A stretch of DNA of 9,447 nt from an uncultured Pseudomonadota bacterium (GCA_903902945.1 CAIUWU010000270.1:1-9447); one strand, 5' to 3'; numbered from the stretch's first letter, positions 1 through 6,819 are shown. Notes: a model not told the origin generated them from the sequence alone. Numbers and translations are program-made.

Positions 1-3
1 GGG

Positions 4-146
4 CAGCGGCAGGGATGCCGCTGGCGGGCAGAGGGTCAGGAAGACCCTTCTGCCAGCCCCGGGCTCAGGCCTGGCAGCGCAGGAAGTCAGCGGCATCGGG
101 GCGGCATTTCTTTGGGTACTTTCTTTGGCCGAACAAAGAAAGTACC
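4..146. repeat. Cluster of three stem-loop repeats
   Basis: Three strong inverted repeats lie close together. First, CAGCGGCA (4-11) pairs perfectly with TGCCGCTG (16-23) around a 4-nt loop. Second, GGCAGAGGGTC (27-37) pairs with GACCCTTCTGCC (43-54), with one bulged base and a 5-nt loop. Third, GGTACTTTCTTTG (115-127) pairs perfectly over 13 bp with CAAAGAAAGTACC (134-146) around a 6-nt loop. The last element resembles an intergenic repeat common in gammaproteobacterial genomes, but I cannot name its family. None has a T-tract placed like an intrinsic terminator for a visible gene. The role is unknown; a non-autonomous mobile or REP-like repeat is the likeliest explanation. Confidence 0.6.
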
Positions 147-293
147 TCGCCCGCCGGTGCGCGAACCGGCATCAAACACCGCGCGCAGCGCACAAAACCA
201 CCAAGCCGTTCACCCACCAAAAGCCTAAAAACCAAGCAACCAATACCAAAAACAGCAAACTCCGAAGCATCCTGCGCCCTGGATCCCGGCGAC

Positions 294-355
294 CCCTGCC
301 GGGATGACGACTTTAATTCAGGTGGTCCCTGCCGAAACGACGGTTTCAATTCAGG
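294..355. repeat. Two-copy degenerate 29-bp direct repeat
   Basis: Copies at 294-322 and 327-355 have a 33-bp period. Both begin CCCTGCCG and end AATTCAGG, and they differ at 6 of 29 positions. The first copy contains CCGGGATGACGA, a string typical of dispersed intergenic repeats in methanotroph and other gammaproteobacterial genomes (recalled, not searched). The stretch from 356 to 541 shows no gene, no RNA gene and no clear terminator for the bluB end of the minus-strand operon. Confidence 0.55.
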
Positions 356-541
356 CAACTTCACTTGAATGGCCAATTTAATTGCAGCCAACATCGGGTT
401 TTAATCGAAGCTGCCATTGCCAGTGCAATGACCCAATCCAGCAAACGCCGTCACTGAATCGCCACGGCCTAGCGGTCTCGTGGTGGCCTGAGAAAAGTAA
501 TCTGGATACTCATGCGGTAAAAGCAATTTGAATTCAGTGGG

Positions 542-1183
542 TTAGGCAAAATCCCAGCCATCTTCCGCGATCAGCTGATCCAGCGGCTGGCGTTGTGCCC
601 AGCCTTCCTGTTCCAGCATCGGTGCGTCATAAAATGCTTCGACATAACCGATACACAGAATCGCAACCGGCTTGGCATCCGCAGGAATCTTGAGTAATTC
701 TGCCAGTTGCTGCGGATCAAATAATGATACCCAGCCAACGCCAATGCCTTCGGCACGGGCTGCTAGCCACAGGTTCTGAATCGCGCAGGCCGCTGAAGCC
801 AGATCCATCTCGGGAAGCGTGCGGCGGCCAAAAATGTGCTGATCGCGCTGATTCATCAGCGACACTACCCATAATTCAGCGCACTCCCGAATCCCTTCCA
901 CTTTCAGACGCATAAACTCCTGTTCACGTTCGGCCAAGGCGTTGGCAGTAGCGATACGTTCCTGTTCGACCAGTTGGTGAATCTGCTGGCGGAGGGCGGT
1001 TTGGCTAATCCGAATGAATCGCCACGGCTGCATCAAGCCGACGCTGGGGGCCTGATGAGCGGCTTCCAGCAGGCGTCGCAGTATCTCGTTGCTGATCGGG
1101 GTGGATAAAAAATGCCGCATGTCGCGTCGTTCGGCGATCACCCGATAAATCGCAGCTTTGTCTTGGTCGTTGTAACTGTTCAT
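542..1183 (-). CDS. bluB: 5,6-dimethylbenzimidazole synthase BluB
   Basis: Cytosolic flavin enzyme of the nitroreductase fold that consumes reduced FMN and O2 to make 5,6-dimethylbenzimidazole (DMB), the lower ligand of cobalamin. The 213-residue protein has the family's length and hallmarks: an N-terminal ERRDMRHF (residues 18-25) with Asp21, matching the functionally essential Asp32 of Sinorhizobium BluB; APSVGLMQPWRF (45-56); FGRRTLPEMDLASAACAIQN (118-137); and GVGWVSLFDP (148-157) with Ser153, matching Ser167. Both key residues are therefore kept. It is the last gene of the operon; its ATG lies 2 nt after the cobC stop, so translational coupling is likely. Because BluB needs O2, it implies aerobic DMB synthesis. 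It could be mistaken for a generic nitroreductase, but the Asp/Ser pair and the cob neighbours settle the call. Confidence 0.95.
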   Translation of the reverse strand: MNSYNDQDKAAIYRVIAERRDMRHFLSTPISNEILRRLLEAAHQAPSVGLMQPWRFIRISQTALRQQIHQLVEQERIATANALAEREQEFMRLKVEGIRECAELWVVSLMNQRDQHIFGRRTLPEMDLASAACAIQNLWLAARAEGIGVGWVSLFDPQQLAELLKIPADAKPVAILCIGYVEAFYDAPMLEQEGWAQRQPLDQLIAEDGWDFA

Positions 1184-1185
1184 GG

Positions 1186-1758
1186 TTAGCGGTTGATATA
1201 AGCCACACTATGGCCGGCAGCATCCAGCTGGATCTGGCTAATGCCGCCATAGTCGAGCTGGAATTTAAAGGTTTCGTTCAGTGGCAGATTGAGTGTCTGA
1301 CTGAGAATGGCGCGGATCACGCCGGCGTGGGTGATCATCAACACAGTCTGATCCGGATAATCGCTGACCAACTGTTGCACCGCAGCGCTGACCCGTGCCG
1401 CCAGTTGCCGGAAGCTTTCGCCTTGCGGCGGTGCGCTGTCGAGGTAGTGCTGGCTCCAGAGATCCAGCTCACTGCGCGGAATAGCTTCCCAGGCCTGCAT
1501 TTCCCAGGCACCAAAATTCAGTTCCATCAGGCGCGGATCGCTGTAATAGCCAGATGTCGCGCTTAGCCGCCGGGCCAAGAGGCTGCAGCGTTGCAACGGG
1601 CTGCTGATAATTTGATCGGCTGTCAGGGTTTTTAGCTTGTCGGTCAGGATTGCCAGTTCCTGTTCAAAGCTGTCCGGGTTGACCGCAATGTCGCTCTGGC
1701 CGTAACAGATTCCCGGATTCAGCGCCGGACGGGTGTGACGCACTAAACAGAGCCGCAT
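1186..1758 (-). CDS. cobC: Alpha-ribazole phosphatase (histidine phosphatase family)
   Basis: Removes the phosphate from alpha-ribazole-5'-phosphate (or from adenosylcobalamin-5'-phosphate) in nucleotide-loop assembly. The 190-residue protein starts with LVRHTRP, the histidine-phosphatase signature, with His8 as the phosphate acceptor. It also shows SSPLQRC (52-58) with Arg57, MELNFGAWE (78-86) with the likely proton-donor Glu79, and THAGVIRA (143-150) with the second catalytic His144. I chose the ATG at 1758 because the RHT motif should lie next to the N-terminus; an in-frame GTG at 1782 would add eight residues unlike the family. The gene overlaps the 3' end of cobS by 16 bp. The cob context separates it from generic phosphoglycerate mutase-like phosphatases. 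Confidence 0.88.
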   Translation of the reverse strand: MRLCLVRHTRPALNPGICYGQSDIAVNPDSFEQELAILTDKLKTLTADQIISSPLQRCSLLARRLSATSGYYSDPRLMELNFGAWEMQAWEAIPRSELDLWSQHYLDSAPPQGESFRQLAARVSAAVQQLVSDYPDQTVLMITHAGVIRAILSQTLNLPLNETFKFQLDYGGISQIQLDAAGHSVAYINR

Positions 1759-2492
1759 GCCAGGATGCCCAGATAAAAACACAGTTCGGCAATTTGCTGC
1801 ATCGCGCCCAGACAGTCGCCGGTATAGCCGCCTATTTGTTTGTGCAACAGACGCTGAAAATATAGCCAGCCCAGAAGCACCGGAATCAGTGCAGCCAGCA
1901 GCGGGAAGGGCAGCAGCGTCAGCGGTAATAGTCCGGAAGCGGCGGCAATCAGCAGTTCGCCCGGACTGATGTGTTGTGCCAGGGGTTTGGCTTTGCCGGT
2001 TTCCTTGACATAAGACAAGTTGGCAATCAGCAGCACCGATACCAGGCGGCTAAGGCCGTGAGCCGTGATCAGAATCAGCGGCAGCAGGGTTGGTGCTATG
2101 GCCTGTAATGATACAAATTTCAGCAATAAGGCCATGATCAGCGCCAGACTGCCGTAACTGCCGATGCGCGAGTCTTTCATGATGGTCAGGATTTGTTGCT
2201 GGCTCCAGCCGCCACCCAAACCATCACAGCAGTCGGCCAGTCCATCTTCATGAAACCCGCCGGTGACCAGAATAGTGCTGATCATGCTGATGATGATCGC
2301 GACCGGATGCGGTAACAGCTGTGCAGACAGCCACCAGCTGAGGGCGGCGATGCTGCCGACGATCAGACCGACCAGCGGAAAATAGCGTACCGAATGATTG
2401 AGATCCTGTTCGCTGTTCCCCGCCCAGCGGATCAGCGGCAGGCGGGTGAAGAAACACAGTGCGGTAAACAATAAGCGCAGTTGCTGGTGCAT
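1743..2492 (-). CDS. cobS: Adenosylcobinamide-GDP ribazoletransferase (cobalamin synthase)
   Basis: Integral inner-membrane enzyme that joins adenosylcobinamide-GDP to alpha-ribazole (or its phosphate), closing the nucleotide loop of cobalamin. The 249-residue length is standard. Signatures seen: FFTRLPL near residue 14; the acidic metal- and substrate-binding loop HEDGLADCCDGLGG (81-94); and IMKDSRIGSYG (104-114). Several hydrophobic segments (roughly 36-58, 63-80, 113-132, 134-155, 175-213, 228-246) fit a multi-pass membrane protein. Its ATG shares one base with the cobT stop (TAATG at 2494-2490), a tight coupling arrangement. Confidence 0.95.
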   Translation of the reverse strand: MHQQLRLLFTALCFFTRLPLIRWAGNSEQDLNHSVRYFPLVGLIVGSIAALSWWLSAQLLPHPVAIIISMISTILVTGGFHEDGLADCCDGLGGGWSQQQILTIMKDSRIGSYGSLALIMALLLKFVSLQAIAPTLLPLILITAHGLSRLVSVLLIANLSYVKETGKAKPLAQHISPGELLIAAASGLLPLTLLPFPLLAALIPVLLGWLYFQRLLHKQIGGYTGDCLGAMQQIAELCFYLGILACGSV

Positions 2493-3538
2493 TAGTCTGC
2501 TCGCTGGCTGACGCTGGCGCTCTCAAACGAGGCCATCTGGTTCAGAAAGTTCACTGCTGCCTGCACGATTGGATAAGCCAGCGCCGCGCCGGTGCCTTCG
2601 CCGAGACGCATGTCCAGATTCAGTAAGGGCTGGGCATTGAGAAAAGTTAATAAACGCTGGTGGGCGGCTTCTGCCGAGCAATGACTGAAAATGCAGTAAT
2701 CGAGGATGGCCGGCTGCAGCTGTGAGGCAACCAGCAGTGCACTACTGCTGATGAAGCCATCAATCAGCAGCAATGCGCCCTGTTCGGCGCTGCCTAGCAT
2801 GGCTCCCACCATCATGGCGATTTCAAATCCGCCCAAACAGCGCAGCGTTTCCAGTGGTTTGCCAAGCGCGGCACTATGTAATTTGAGTGCTTGAGTTATA
2901 ACCGCCTGTTTATGTAATAGTCCGGCGTCATCCAGTCCGGTGCCTCGGCCGGTACAGTCGGCGACCGGCAACTGACAGAGACTGCTCATGATGGCGCTGG
3001 CGCTGGTGGTGTTGCCGATACCCATTTCGCCAAAGCCGATGATGTTGCTGCCGGCCTGTACTTGCTGCTGCGCCAGCTGGCGGCCGCGTTGGAGGGCGCT
3101 TTGGCATTGCGGGCCTGTCATGGCCGGGCCATGCAGGAAATTGGCGGTGCCTTTGGCAATTTTGGCATCGGTCAGCAACGCTGAGCCGGCCAAGTCGGCA
3201 TTGACGCCGGCATCGATGATGTTCAGTGTCAGTCCGTTTTGACTAGCGAAAACATTAATCGCCGCACCACCAGCCAGAAAATTCAGCAGCATTTGATAGG
3301 TAACGGCTTGCGGGTACGGACTGACGGCTTCCTGACAGATGCCGTGATCGCCGGCAAACACCAGAATCGCCGGCTTGTGCAGCAGCGGTTCGAGTGTTTG
3401 TTGTACCAGTCCGATCTGTAATGCCAGTGATTCCAGTTTGCCCAGCGCTCCCGGTGGTTTGGTTTTGCCATCGATTCTGGCCTGAAGCTGGGGTTTTAGC
3501 TGTTGATCAAGCGGTGTGATTTTAATCTCGGAAGCCAT
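2492..3538 (-). CDS. cobT: Nicotinate-nucleotide--dimethylbenzimidazole phosphoribosyltransferase
   Basis: Cytosolic enzyme that transfers the phosphoribosyl group from nicotinate mononucleotide to DMB with inverted configuration, giving alpha-ribazole-5'-phosphate; BluB, encoded downstream, supplies the base. The 348-residue protein carries TKPPGALGKLE (26-36), FAGDHG (61-66), GFGEMGIGNTT (168-178), GRGTG (197-201) and LGEGTGA (312-318), with Glu314 matching the catalytic Glu317 of Salmonella CobT. The frame stays open upstream to 3727, but that part runs antisense through the cobalamin riboswitch and resembles nothing in the family, so I place the start at the ATG at 3538, where the typical N-terminus begins. 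The Shine-Dalgarno match upstream of this ATG is poor. It is the first gene of the minus-strand operon, whose promoter I could not assign. Confidence 0.94.
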   Translation of the reverse strand: MASEIKITPLDQQLKPQLQARIDGKTKPPGALGKLESLALQIGLVQQTLEPLLHKPAILVFAGDHGICQEAVSPYPQAVTYQMLLNFLAGGAAINVFASQNGLTLNIIDAGVNADLAGSALLTDAKIAKGTANFLHGPAMTGPQCQSALQRGRQLAQQQVQAGSNIIGFGEMGIGNTTSASAIMSSLCQLPVADCTGRGTGLDDAGLLHKQAVITQALKLHSAALGKPLETLRCLGGFEIAMMVGAMLGSAEQGALLLIDGFISSSALLVASQLQPAILDYCIFSHCSAEAAHQRLLTFLNAQPLLNLDMRLGEGTGAALAYPIVQAAVNFLNQMASFESASVSQRAD

Positions 3539-3559
3539 GAAAAACGGTGGTTGGAACAA

Positions 3560-3605
3560 GTCTGAGGCGGCTACTGTATCAGACTGATGCCGAGCTCCGG
3601 GAGCT
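3560..3605. promoter_or_regulatory. Two inverted repeats in the cobT/btuB divergent region
   Basis: GTCTGA (3560-3565) and TCAGAC (3579-3584) form a 6-bp inverted repeat with a 13-nt spacer. AGCTCC and GGAGCT (3593-3605) form a second palindrome around a single central base. Both lie in the presumed 5' leader or promoter zone of cobT. They could be operators or leader hairpins; the sequence alone does not decide. No cobalamin riboswitch is seen on the minus strand, so cobT control must differ from that of btuB. Confidence 0.3.
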
Positions 3606-3611
3606 TTTATC

Positions 3612-3640
3612 TTGCCTGATATTGATTCAACCCCTAGAAT
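3612..3640 (+). promoter_or_regulatory. Sigma70-like promoter for the B12-uptake unit
   Basis: TTGCCT (3612-3617) and TAGAAT (3635-3640) are separated by exactly 17 nt. Transcription would start near 3647, just before the first conserved bases of the cobalamin riboswitch. The position makes this the best candidate promoter for btuB. Confidence 0.6.
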
Positions 3641-3649
3641 AGCCGCTCT

Positions 3650-3840
3650 TCCAGGTGCCCGGGATGTTCGAAAATCCCGGCTTAAACAGGAAGTTGGTGC
3701 GGACTTGACGTTTAAGTCTAATGCCAACGCTGCCCCCGCAACGGTAGATAAGTAAAGAGCTGCGTTAATGCCACTGTGCGTTTTGCATGGGAAGGTCGTA
3801 GTTCAGGTGCAAACCACTTATAAGCCCGGAGACTGGCCGG
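3650..3840 (+). ncRNA. Cobalamin riboswitch (aptamer)
   Basis: Leader RNA that binds cobalamin and reduces expression of the downstream transport genes. Conserved parts are in order: a GGTGCC start at 3654; hairpin CCGGGAT/ATCCCGG (3659-3665 with 3674-3680); the core GCTGCCCCCGCAACGGTA (3729-3746); GCCACTG (3770-3776); TGGGAAGG (3788-3795); and the B12 box AAGCCCGGAGACTGGCC (3822-3838). Order and spacing match the known cobalamin riboswitch family. It lies on the plus strand, upstream of the btuB-like receptor. Confidence 0.96.
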
Positions 3841-3855
3841 AAGAGTATTCGAGAC

Positions 3856-3906
3856 AGCGGAGGGCTGTGGATAGAATCATCAGAGCCCGCCTCTTTTTGT
3901 TTTCTT
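3856..3906 (+). terminator. Probable intrinsic terminator of the riboswitch expression platform
   Basis: GGGCT (3862-3866) pairs with AGCCC (3884-3888), with further GC pairs below an A/G mismatch (3859-3860 with 3890-3891). The stem is followed by the T-rich run TCTTTTTGTTTTC (3892-3904). This sits between the aptamer and the btuB start, where a B12-induced terminator would be expected. The stem is imperfect, so the attenuation role is inferred. Confidence 0.5.
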
Positions 3907-3915
3907 GTATTGCTT

Positions 3916-3960
3916 TCCTCTGTCATTTTTTTTACCCGTATGCGCGGTGGGCGCAGAGGA
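3916..3960 (+). promoter_or_regulatory. Putative hairpin sequestering the btuB Shine-Dalgarno
   Basis: TCCTCTG (3916-3922) is perfectly complementary to CAGAGGA (3954-3960), which holds the AGAGG ribosome-binding site five bases before the btuB ATG. Within the loop, TGCGC (3941-3945) and GCGCA (3951-3955) form a second, partly competing 5-bp hairpin. The arrangement suggests that B12 binding could also block translation initiation. Confidence 0.5.
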
Positions 3961-3964
3961 CATC

Positions 3965-5983
3965 ATGCAAACTATTTATCCCGGTCTGGCGCTGACGGCG
4001 CTTGGCATTGCCTTATCCTGTCCGGTTCAGGCCGAAACTGACGACAAAACTTTTGATGAAGTATTCGTAACGGCTAATCGCTTTACCAGAAACGATACCG
4101 AAGCTACCTATTCATCAGAAGTCCATACTGCCGATGAAATCAAAGATTCCGGGTTGACCAGTCTTTATGACTTTCTGGCACAAAAAACTTCGCTGAATAT
4201 TTCATCCGGCTACGGTAACACGGTAACCCCATTGATCGATTTACGTGGATATGGCCTGGAAGCCGGCAACCAGAATGTGGTGATTTTGGTAGATGGCCAG
4301 CGGCTGAATAATGTTGACCAGGCATCACAATTGATCGGCGCCATTCCGCTAAAAAATATTGATCGTATTGAGATTACCAAAGGCAGTGGTTCGGTAATTA
4401 ACGGTGATGGGGCGACCGGTGGTTCGATTCAAATCCATACTAAAACCAGAACCGGTTTTAGCGTGTCTGGATCAGGTGGAAATTACGGTAGTAATAATGA
4501 AACTCTGAGTGCAGGTCTGAACCAAAATTATATAGAGCTGTCGGCGATTGCTGACCGGAATGCCAGTGACGGTTATATGCAACGGGATTCATCTGGCTCT
4601 AGTAATGGATTTTCCTCAAATACGCAGAATGGCAAAATGAAACTGAAACCCAGAGAGGATCTGGATTTTAGTTTTGATTTCACCAATTCTTTTAATAATG
4701 TAGCGTACGTAAGTTATCTTTCTCCCGAGCAGTTTTCTGTTGATCCGACAACTAACAGTCGCCCCTACTTAAGACAAAGACTGGATTCACGACAATACAA
4801 AATGGGTTCGGAATATAGATTTAATGATGTGCTGAAGTTTAAGGCCAATCATTACATTGAAGATAAGGTATCCAGTTATGTAATGAGTGGTTTTGGATAC
4901 GATTATTACTATCAGTCCAATGACTTTAATCTGACTTATGAAGATAAACAGTACAGTTTGGTGTTAGGTTACTGGGATTTTGATGGCAAGAGAAGTAATC
5001 CTACCCAGTATTATTGGGGGCTGGTTTCCTCTCTGGAGAACAATACCAGAAAGAACAATAAGGCAGTCTACGTCAATACTGAATATAAGCCAGAATGGCT
5101 GGGAGGTAGATTGACACTGAGTGCTGGTGGTCGGGAAGAGTTTGTTGATTACAGCTACAGGCCTGTCGGTGCCGCCGTTTTGTCCAGTAACACTAATTTA
5201 GATGCATGGGACTTTGGCTTGAATTACAAGGTGCTGGACTCGTTGAGTGTTTTTTCTAATTTCAATAATAGTTTTCAGGCGCCTGATATAGACCGTTTTT
5301 TCACGGCTATTTATGATCCAAGCACCTATCAGTTTGTTGGTCAGCAATTCAATGGGTTCATTAAGCCTGCTAAGGTTAGAACTTTGAATATAGGTTTGAA
5401 TCATGAGTTAAAGCGAAATAAGTTAAAAATCACTGCGTTCAGATCGAATTTATCAGATGAAATCGTTTATAACCCTATTTCATGGACAAATACCAACATC
5501 GATAAATCGCATAAATACGGTTTTGAAATTCAGGATTTTTTTACTTTGACTGAGCAGCTGACCGGATCTGTTATATACACCTATACCAAAGCCAGAATTG
5601 ATCAGTTCAGTTCATATGATGCTGCCAACGGTAAACTGTTGCCAGGCGTCCCTAAAAGCGTCATTTCAGCTAATCTGACCTATGAACCATACAAAGATTT
5701 GCGGCTGACTCTGAATCAGTCTTATCGATCCGCTAGCTATGCGATTGCAAATTACCTGAATGATGCTGGCTATAAACAAACCCAGTACCAGTCGACAAAC
5801 TTCATCGTTAATTACAAGTACAAAAACTATTCATTATTTGGGTCTATCAATAACCTGTTTGAGCATAGAAATGATTTGGCTGCATTAGGAACCAATTACA
5901 GTACTGGGATGTTGACAAATTTAGGCTTGTATCCTGTCGACATAATGCGTACCTGGAGACTTGGTGCTAGTGTCGATTTCTGA
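3965..5983 (+). CDS. btuB: TonB-dependent outer-membrane cobalamin receptor, BtuB-like
   Basis: Outer-membrane 22-strand-type barrel that imports corrinoids using TonB energy. The 672-residue precursor has a signal peptide (residues 1-23, cleavage probably after PVQA), a TonB box DEVFVTA (31-37), a plug domain (about 40-160) with VVILVDGQRLNN (105-116) and IEITKGSGS followed by GDGATGGSIQI (135-157), and a Tyr/Asn/Ser-rich barrel ending in a C-terminal Phe, as outer-membrane proteins do. I chose the ATG at 3965 because AGAGGA lies just before it and it gives a proper signal peptide; an in-frame ATG at 3905 lies in the riboswitch expression platform. Substrate assignment rests on the upstream cobalamin riboswitch and the cob genes. 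The barrel-coding part is noticeably richer in A+T than the cob operon. At 672 residues it is somewhat longer than E. coli BtuB. Confidence 0.88.
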   Translation: MQTIYPGLALTALGIALSCPVQAETDDKTFDEVFVTANRFTRNDTEATYSSEVHTADEIKDSGLTSLYDFLAQKTSLNISSGYGNTVTPLIDLRGYGLEAGNQNVVILVDGQRLNNVDQASQLIGAIPLKNIDRIEITKGSGSVINGDGATGGSIQIHTKTRTGFSVSGSGGNYGSNNETLSAGLNQNYIELSAIADRNASDGYMQRDSSGSSNGFSSNTQNGKMKLKPREDLDFSFDFTNSFNNVAYVSYLSPEQFSVDPTTNSRPYLRQRLDSRQYKMGSEYRFNDVLKFKANHYIEDKVSSYVMSGFGYDYYYQSNDFNLTYEDKQYSLVLGYWDFDGKRSNPTQYYWGLVSSLENNTRKNNKAVYVNTEYKPEWLGGRLTLSAGGREEFVDYSYRPVGAAVLSSNTNLDAWDFGLNYKVLDSLSVFSNFNNSFQAPDIDRFFTAIYDPSTYQFVGQQFNGFIKPAKVRTLNIGLNHELKRNKLKITAFRSNLSDEIVYNPISWTNTNIDKSHKYGFEIQDFFTLTEQLTGSVIYTYTKARIDQFSSYDAANGKLLPGVPKSVISANLTYEPYKDLRLTLNQSYRSASYAIANYLNDAGYKQTQYQSTNFIVNYKYKNYSLFGSINNLFEHRNDLAALGTNYSTGMLTNLGLYPVDIMRTWRLGASVDF

Positions 5984-5994
5984 TGATTTTCATT

Positions 5995-6060
5995 CGGTCT
6001 GTCACCTGTGTCTGGCTGGCGGTAAGCCCAATAACGTTTTAGACAAGCACTACCAGACCG
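5995..6060 (+). repeat. Inverted repeat between btuB and btuM
   Basis: CGGTCTG (5995-6001) and CAGACCG (6054-6060) are perfect inverted repeats separated by 52 nt in the 154-nt gap between the two transport genes. No T-tract follows, so it is not an obvious terminator. It may be an RNA processing or stability structure, or chance. Confidence 0.3.
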
Positions 6061-6137
6061 TTAGCAATTACAATATGGCGGATCGGAACTTTTTCTTTTC
6101 CATTCATTACAACAACTGAGATAGTGGAGCAATTCTC

Positions 6138-6719
6138 ATGATCTTGAAACACTCTTTGGCTGTCAGACCCGGCGTTGTGCTGTTGATGGCTTTAATGGCC
6201 GCGACCCGGTTCGGGCATTTTGGTAGCGCAGTTGATTTACCGGATGCTTCACTGGCGGTCTTTTTTGGCGCCGGTCTGTGGCTAGGTGGTCGTTACCTGT
6301 TGGCGGCACTGGTTGCCGAAGCCGTTATGATCGACTATTTCGCCATTAGCCAGTTTGCTGTCAGCGATTTTTGCATCTCGCCTGCGTATGGCTTTTTGCT
6401 GGTTGGCTATGCCGTCATGTGGCTGGCAGGTGGCTATTGCCGGCGGTTGCCGCTGCTGTCAGCCGCGAATGGCCTGAAACAATTGCTGGTACTGGCAACC
6501 GCCACTTCGCTGGCGTTTCTGATTTCCAATGGCAGTTTTTTCTGGCTGGCCGAACAGGTAAGCAATAAATCCTGGGCGCATTATGCTGATAATCTGGCTA
6601 CTTATTTTCCGGCCTATTTTAGCGTTACCGTGTTGTATGGGATTGCCATTACGGTAGTGCGCGAGCTGGCAAAAGCGCTGTGGACTCAGGCTGGCAAAGC
6701 TGTCCGTCATTCGCTCTGA
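6138..6719 (+). CDS. btuM: BtuM-like cobalamin transporter (solitary ECF S component)
   Basis: Small inner-membrane protein of 193 residues with about six hydrophobic segments (roughly 12-24, 36-50, 52-70, 82-98, 113-132, 152-175). Characteristic stretches are AATRFGHFGSAVDLPDASLA (21-40) and SDFCISPAY (76-84). As I recall the family, these match BtuM of Thiobacillus denitrificans, a solitary S component that takes up B12 and removes its cyanide ligand through a conserved Cys (Cys80 there, Cys79 here). It follows the riboswitch-controlled btuB on the same strand and precedes a strong terminator, so co-transcription and a role in moving cobalamin across the inner membrane are likely. TGGAG (6125-6129) lies eight bases before the ATG. 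No ECF ATPase or T component is encoded here. Confidence 0.72.
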   Translation: MILKHSLAVRPGVVLLMALMAATRFGHFGSAVDLPDASLAVFFGAGLWLGGRYLLAALVAEAVMIDYFAISQFAVSDFCISPAYGFLLVGYAVMWLAGGYCRRLPLLSAANGLKQLLVLATATSLAFLISNGSFFWLAEQVSNKSWAHYADNLATYFPAYFSVTVLYGIAITVVRELAKALWTQAGKAVRHSL

Positions 6720-6742
6720 TTCAGATAATCGCCTTATTTTAG

Positions 6743-6782
6743 AAAACCGGGTGGCCGTGAAAAACGGCGCCCGGTTTTTTTT
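6743..6782 (+). terminator. Intrinsic terminator after btuM
   Basis: AAAACCGGG (6743-6751) pairs with CCCGGTTTT (6770-6778), and an inner GCCGT/ACGGC stem (6754-6758 with 6764-6768) closes on a short A-rich loop. An eight-base T run (6775-6782) ends it. This closes the btuB-btuM unit and isolates the TetR operon. Confidence 0.92.
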
Positions 6783-6819
6783 GCCAACTATTCAGTCTAA
6801 TTGTGCTGAAGTTCGGGTT

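Noticed and set aside
1..360. A CRISPR array in the repeat patch.
   Set aside because: Only two degenerate direct copies with a 4-bp gap are present, with no regular spacers and no cas genes.
15..394. Overlapping open frames on both strands (15-368 plus, 65-394 minus).
   Set aside because: They cover the stem-loop and tandem repeats, give low-complexity Arg/Pro/Ser-rich peptides with no recognisable domain, and have no convincing ribosome-binding site.
462..483. CCACG/CGTGG as a terminator for the cob operon.
   Set aside because: The stem is only 5 bp with unpaired interior bases and there is no T run on the minus strand after it.
1759..1782. GTG start adding eight residues to CobC.
   Set aside because: The RHT catalytic motif in this family sits within the first ten residues, which fits the ATG at 1758; the GTG would also lengthen the overlap with cobS.
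3539..3727. A 63-codon N-terminal extension of CobT.
   Set aside because: It is read antisense through the cobalamin riboswitch, does not resemble CobT, and the standard family N-terminus begins at 3538.
3905..3964. Upstream ATG for the btuB-like receptor.
   Set aside because: It lies within the T-rich expression platform, lacks a ribosome-binding site, and would put extra residues before a clean signal peptide that starts at 3965.
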